From: Weissella confusa
Lineage (GTDB): Bacteria > Bacillota > Bacilli > Lactobacillales > Lactobacillaceae
Reading direction: 5' to 3'
Length of the DNA stretch: 61,267 bases
Assembly: GCA_016466735.1 (NCBI GenBank)
Contig: JAAOED010000017.1
Span: 1 to 61,267, forward strand
The notes under the pieces: generated by a model
What the model was told of the DNA's origin: nothing
Seen by the model: the letters and a program-made list of their open reading frames with translations, nothing else
Databases searched by the model: none
Shown here: in pieces, positions 59,699-61,267 of the stretch
Position numbering within the stretch: the first letter of the stretch is position 1
How the letters are laid out: each line of letters begins with the position of its first letter
Translations under genes and position numbers: made by a program

Positions 59699-60256
59699 TT
59701 AATTCTCCTCATCCATCTCTTGTAAGATGGTCTTTAATTCTTCGTTTGTCACGCCAAACATGTTTAGTCGCTTCAGTAATTGCTTACCATTAACGTAGCC
59801 CAATCCCAAACGTTCTGAGACATGTTCCCGTCGTTGGGCAGCATTTGCCCCAGCCATCAACCCATAGCGCACCAAATCGCTACGCGTGATGTCTGACGTC
59901 ATATCAACATCACTAGCCGTGTAAACCTTGCTAAGCGCCTGACGAATATCATCCGCCGTGGCGTATTCAATTCCTAAACTATGATGCTTAATCTGGCGAC
60001 CAGCTTCGTCCTTTGTTAGAAATGCGTGCTTCGCATCAGGCACGACTGCCGTAATAAGCTTACGCAACCGTTCGCCATTGAAATCTGGATCCGTAAACAC
60101 AATAATCCCACGTGACTTTGCTGCACGCTGAATTGCTTGTAGCGTCGCCTCTGACAACGCTGAACCATTAGTCTCGATTGTATCTGCCTCAACAGCATGA
60201 CGCAAAACTTCAGTATCAGCCTTGCCTTCAACGACAATCACTTCTTGAATCTTCAT
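59699..60256 (-). CDS. rnmV: Ribonuclease M5
   Basis: Matures 5S rRNA by cutting both strands of its precursor, with ribosomal protein uL18 as a cofactor. The 185-residue protein has the Toprim domain VVEGKADTEVLRHAV and VFTDPDFNGERLRKLI with acidic metal ligands. It overlaps tatD by one base and abuts ksgA, the standard tatD-rnmV-ksgA operon. Confidence 0.96.
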   Translation of the reverse strand: MKIQEVIVVEGKADTEVLRHAVEADTIETNGSALSEATLQAIQRAAKSRGIIVFTDPDFNGERLRKLITAVVPDAKHAFLTKDEAGRQIKHHSLGIEYATADDIRQALSKVYTASDVDMTSDITRSDLVRYGLMAGANAAQRREHVSERLGLGYVNGKQLLKRLNMFGVTNEELKTILQEMDEEN

Positions 60257-61062
60257 TACTTATCCAAGTGCCACAAACGGTGTGCATTCGCCGTTGTGAT
60301 GTCAGCCAACTCGTTATATGTCATGCCAAGTTGGTCAGCAATGTTTTGAATCGTGTAGCGGACGAACATTGGCTCGTTTTGCTTACCACGCATTGGTGTT
60401 GGTGCCAAATAAGGCGCATCCGTCTCAACTAGCAAACGGTCCAATGGCACTGACTTCAACGTCTCGTGCACATCCTTGGCATTCTTGAAGGTTGCAATTC
60501 CTGAGAATGAAATGTACATACCCAAATCCAAGAATTGCTTAGCCTCTTCTGCCGTTCCTGTAAATGAGTGCATCACGCCACCAAACTCAGCAACGTTAGC
60601 ATCCTTTAGCACTTCATACGTGTCAGCCGTTGCCTCTCGCGTGTGAATCGTGACTGGCTTGTGGAATTCACGAGCCAAGTCCAATTGCGCCTTAAACACC
60701 GCTTTTTGGACGTCTGGCGTTGGGTTCTCTTCCCAGTAGTAATCCAAGCCCATTTCACCGATACCAACAACTGCTGGGTCGGCCAATTGTTCACGTAACG
60801 TTGCCATATCTTCTGGCTTAAAGTCACCACTCTCACCCGGTTGCCAACCAACGATGGCGTGAACACCTTCAAATTCGTGGGCGATTTCAATGGCACGTTG
60901 ATTACCAACTGTGTCATATCCAACCACATTCATTTCAACGACACGATATTCACGTGCGCGGGCCCAGTAAGCTGCGACGTCATGCCAAAAAGCTTCGTCG
61001 TTCAAGTGCGTGTGTGTATCAAAGCTATCCGCTGGACGCTTTGTTGGATCATAAATTGCCAT
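60256..61062 (-). CDS. TatD family metal-dependent DNase
   Basis: A 268-residue TIM-barrel hydrolase. Metal ligands are visible in FDTHTHLND, GEMGLDYYW, VTIHTREA, MHSFTG and VETDAPYLAP. TatD enzymes are 3'-5' exonucleases or AP-type nucleases; the YabD branch in Firmicutes lies next to rnmV as here. GGAGAT precedes the ATG. Confidence 0.95.
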   Translation of the reverse strand: MAIYDPTKRPADSFDTHTHLNDEAFWHDVAAYWARAREYRVVEMNVVGYDTVGNQRAIEIAHEFEGVHAIVGWQPGESGDFKPEDMATLREQLADPAVVGIGEMGLDYYWEENPTPDVQKAVFKAQLDLAREFHKPVTIHTREATADTYEVLKDANVAEFGGVMHSFTGTAEEAKQFLDLGMYISFSGIATFKNAKDVHETLKSVPLDRLLVETDAPYLAPTPMRGKQNEPMFVRYTIQNIADQLGMTYNELADITTANAHRLWHLDK

Positions 61063-61157
61063 GATATCTCCTATTTCTAAACGTTTGTAATACTTACTAT
61101 TTTATCAAAGAAAACCAGAGAATACGAATTAAGGCCTACAAAAAGAGGCCAGGATTT

Positions 61158-61267
61158 TGTACTAGGCCCCGTCAAGTTGACGGTCGAAATAATATAAAAT
61201 TTAATTAGGCGCTTATGCCACCGTAAATAGCCATATTCCGGAATTCTTCCGGGGTATGGCTATTTAT
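61158..61267 (+). mobile_element. Possible terminus of an IS3-type insertion sequence (partial)
   Basis: TGTACTAGGCCCC at 61158 resembles the TGTACTG-CCCC ends of IS3/IS150-group elements. It is followed by a CCGTCAA/TTGACGG inverted repeat and a hairpin at 61225-61265. No transposase is visible because the window ends. The hairpin could instead be the terminator of an upstream minus-strand gene such as metG. Confidence 0.35.

Overview
The window looks like the chromosome of a lactic acid bacterium of the Leuconostocaceae group, most likely Weissella (inferred from gene content, moderate GC, strong AGGAGG-type ribosome binding sites and synteny; not tested by alignment). Most genes lie on the minus strand, leading away from a 16S rRNA gene whose 5' end is at base 1.

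Layout. 1-415: 5' tip of a 16S gene with two tandem rRNA promoters. 416-13466 (minus): the classic Firmicutes block pth-mfd-spoVB/murJ-like-rqcP-divIC-tilS-hpt-ftsH-hslO-lysS. 13579-14388: TraX-like membrane protein. 14520-15091: a large structured non-coding element. 15144-24865: a complete glycogen operon glgB-glgC-glgD-glgA-glgP-GH13 amylase. 25124-28495: a YhgE/Pip membrane protein divergent from its probable TetR repressor. 28545-29189: CBS-domain protein. 29339-29868: a second, homologous structured element. 29919-33862: DUF871/MupG-like protein, PTS EIIC and an MFS exporter. 33990-45073: a LysM protein and then a xylose/xyloside regulon (xylB, xylA, xylR, a GPH transporter, GH43 beta-xylosidase, sugar:H+ symporter). 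This regulon has three matching XylR operators and several cre sites. 45164-47613: BrkB/YihY protein, a multi-hairpin small RNA and a split ThrE-type exporter. 47659-52110: uppP, an envelope-stress type cluster (PadR, DUF1700, DUF4097, PspC) and a nucleoside transporter. 52284-55228: LCP ligase, thyA and dCMP deaminase. 55650-61062: veg, two tandem CorC/HlyC paralogues, ksgA, rnmV and tatD. The right edge may be the terminus of an IS3-like element.

How it fits together. The glycogen operon builds and mobilises an internal glucan store. The xylose regulon imports xylosides and xylose, hydrolyses xylosides, and makes xylulose-5-phosphate for the phosphoketolase pathway. Both MurNAc/beta-glucoside genes and xyl genes carry cre sites, so CcpA should rank these sugars below glucose.

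Most unusual content. (1) Two about 530-570 nt elements keep one secondary-structure plan while their stem sequences have diverged; most wobble pairs favour a plus-strand RNA. (2) A terminator-ended RNA at about 46.1-46.35 kb displays YTAACCA in five of six hairpin loops. (3) The Hsp33 homologue contains no cysteine at all, so it cannot form the zinc redox switch that defines the family.
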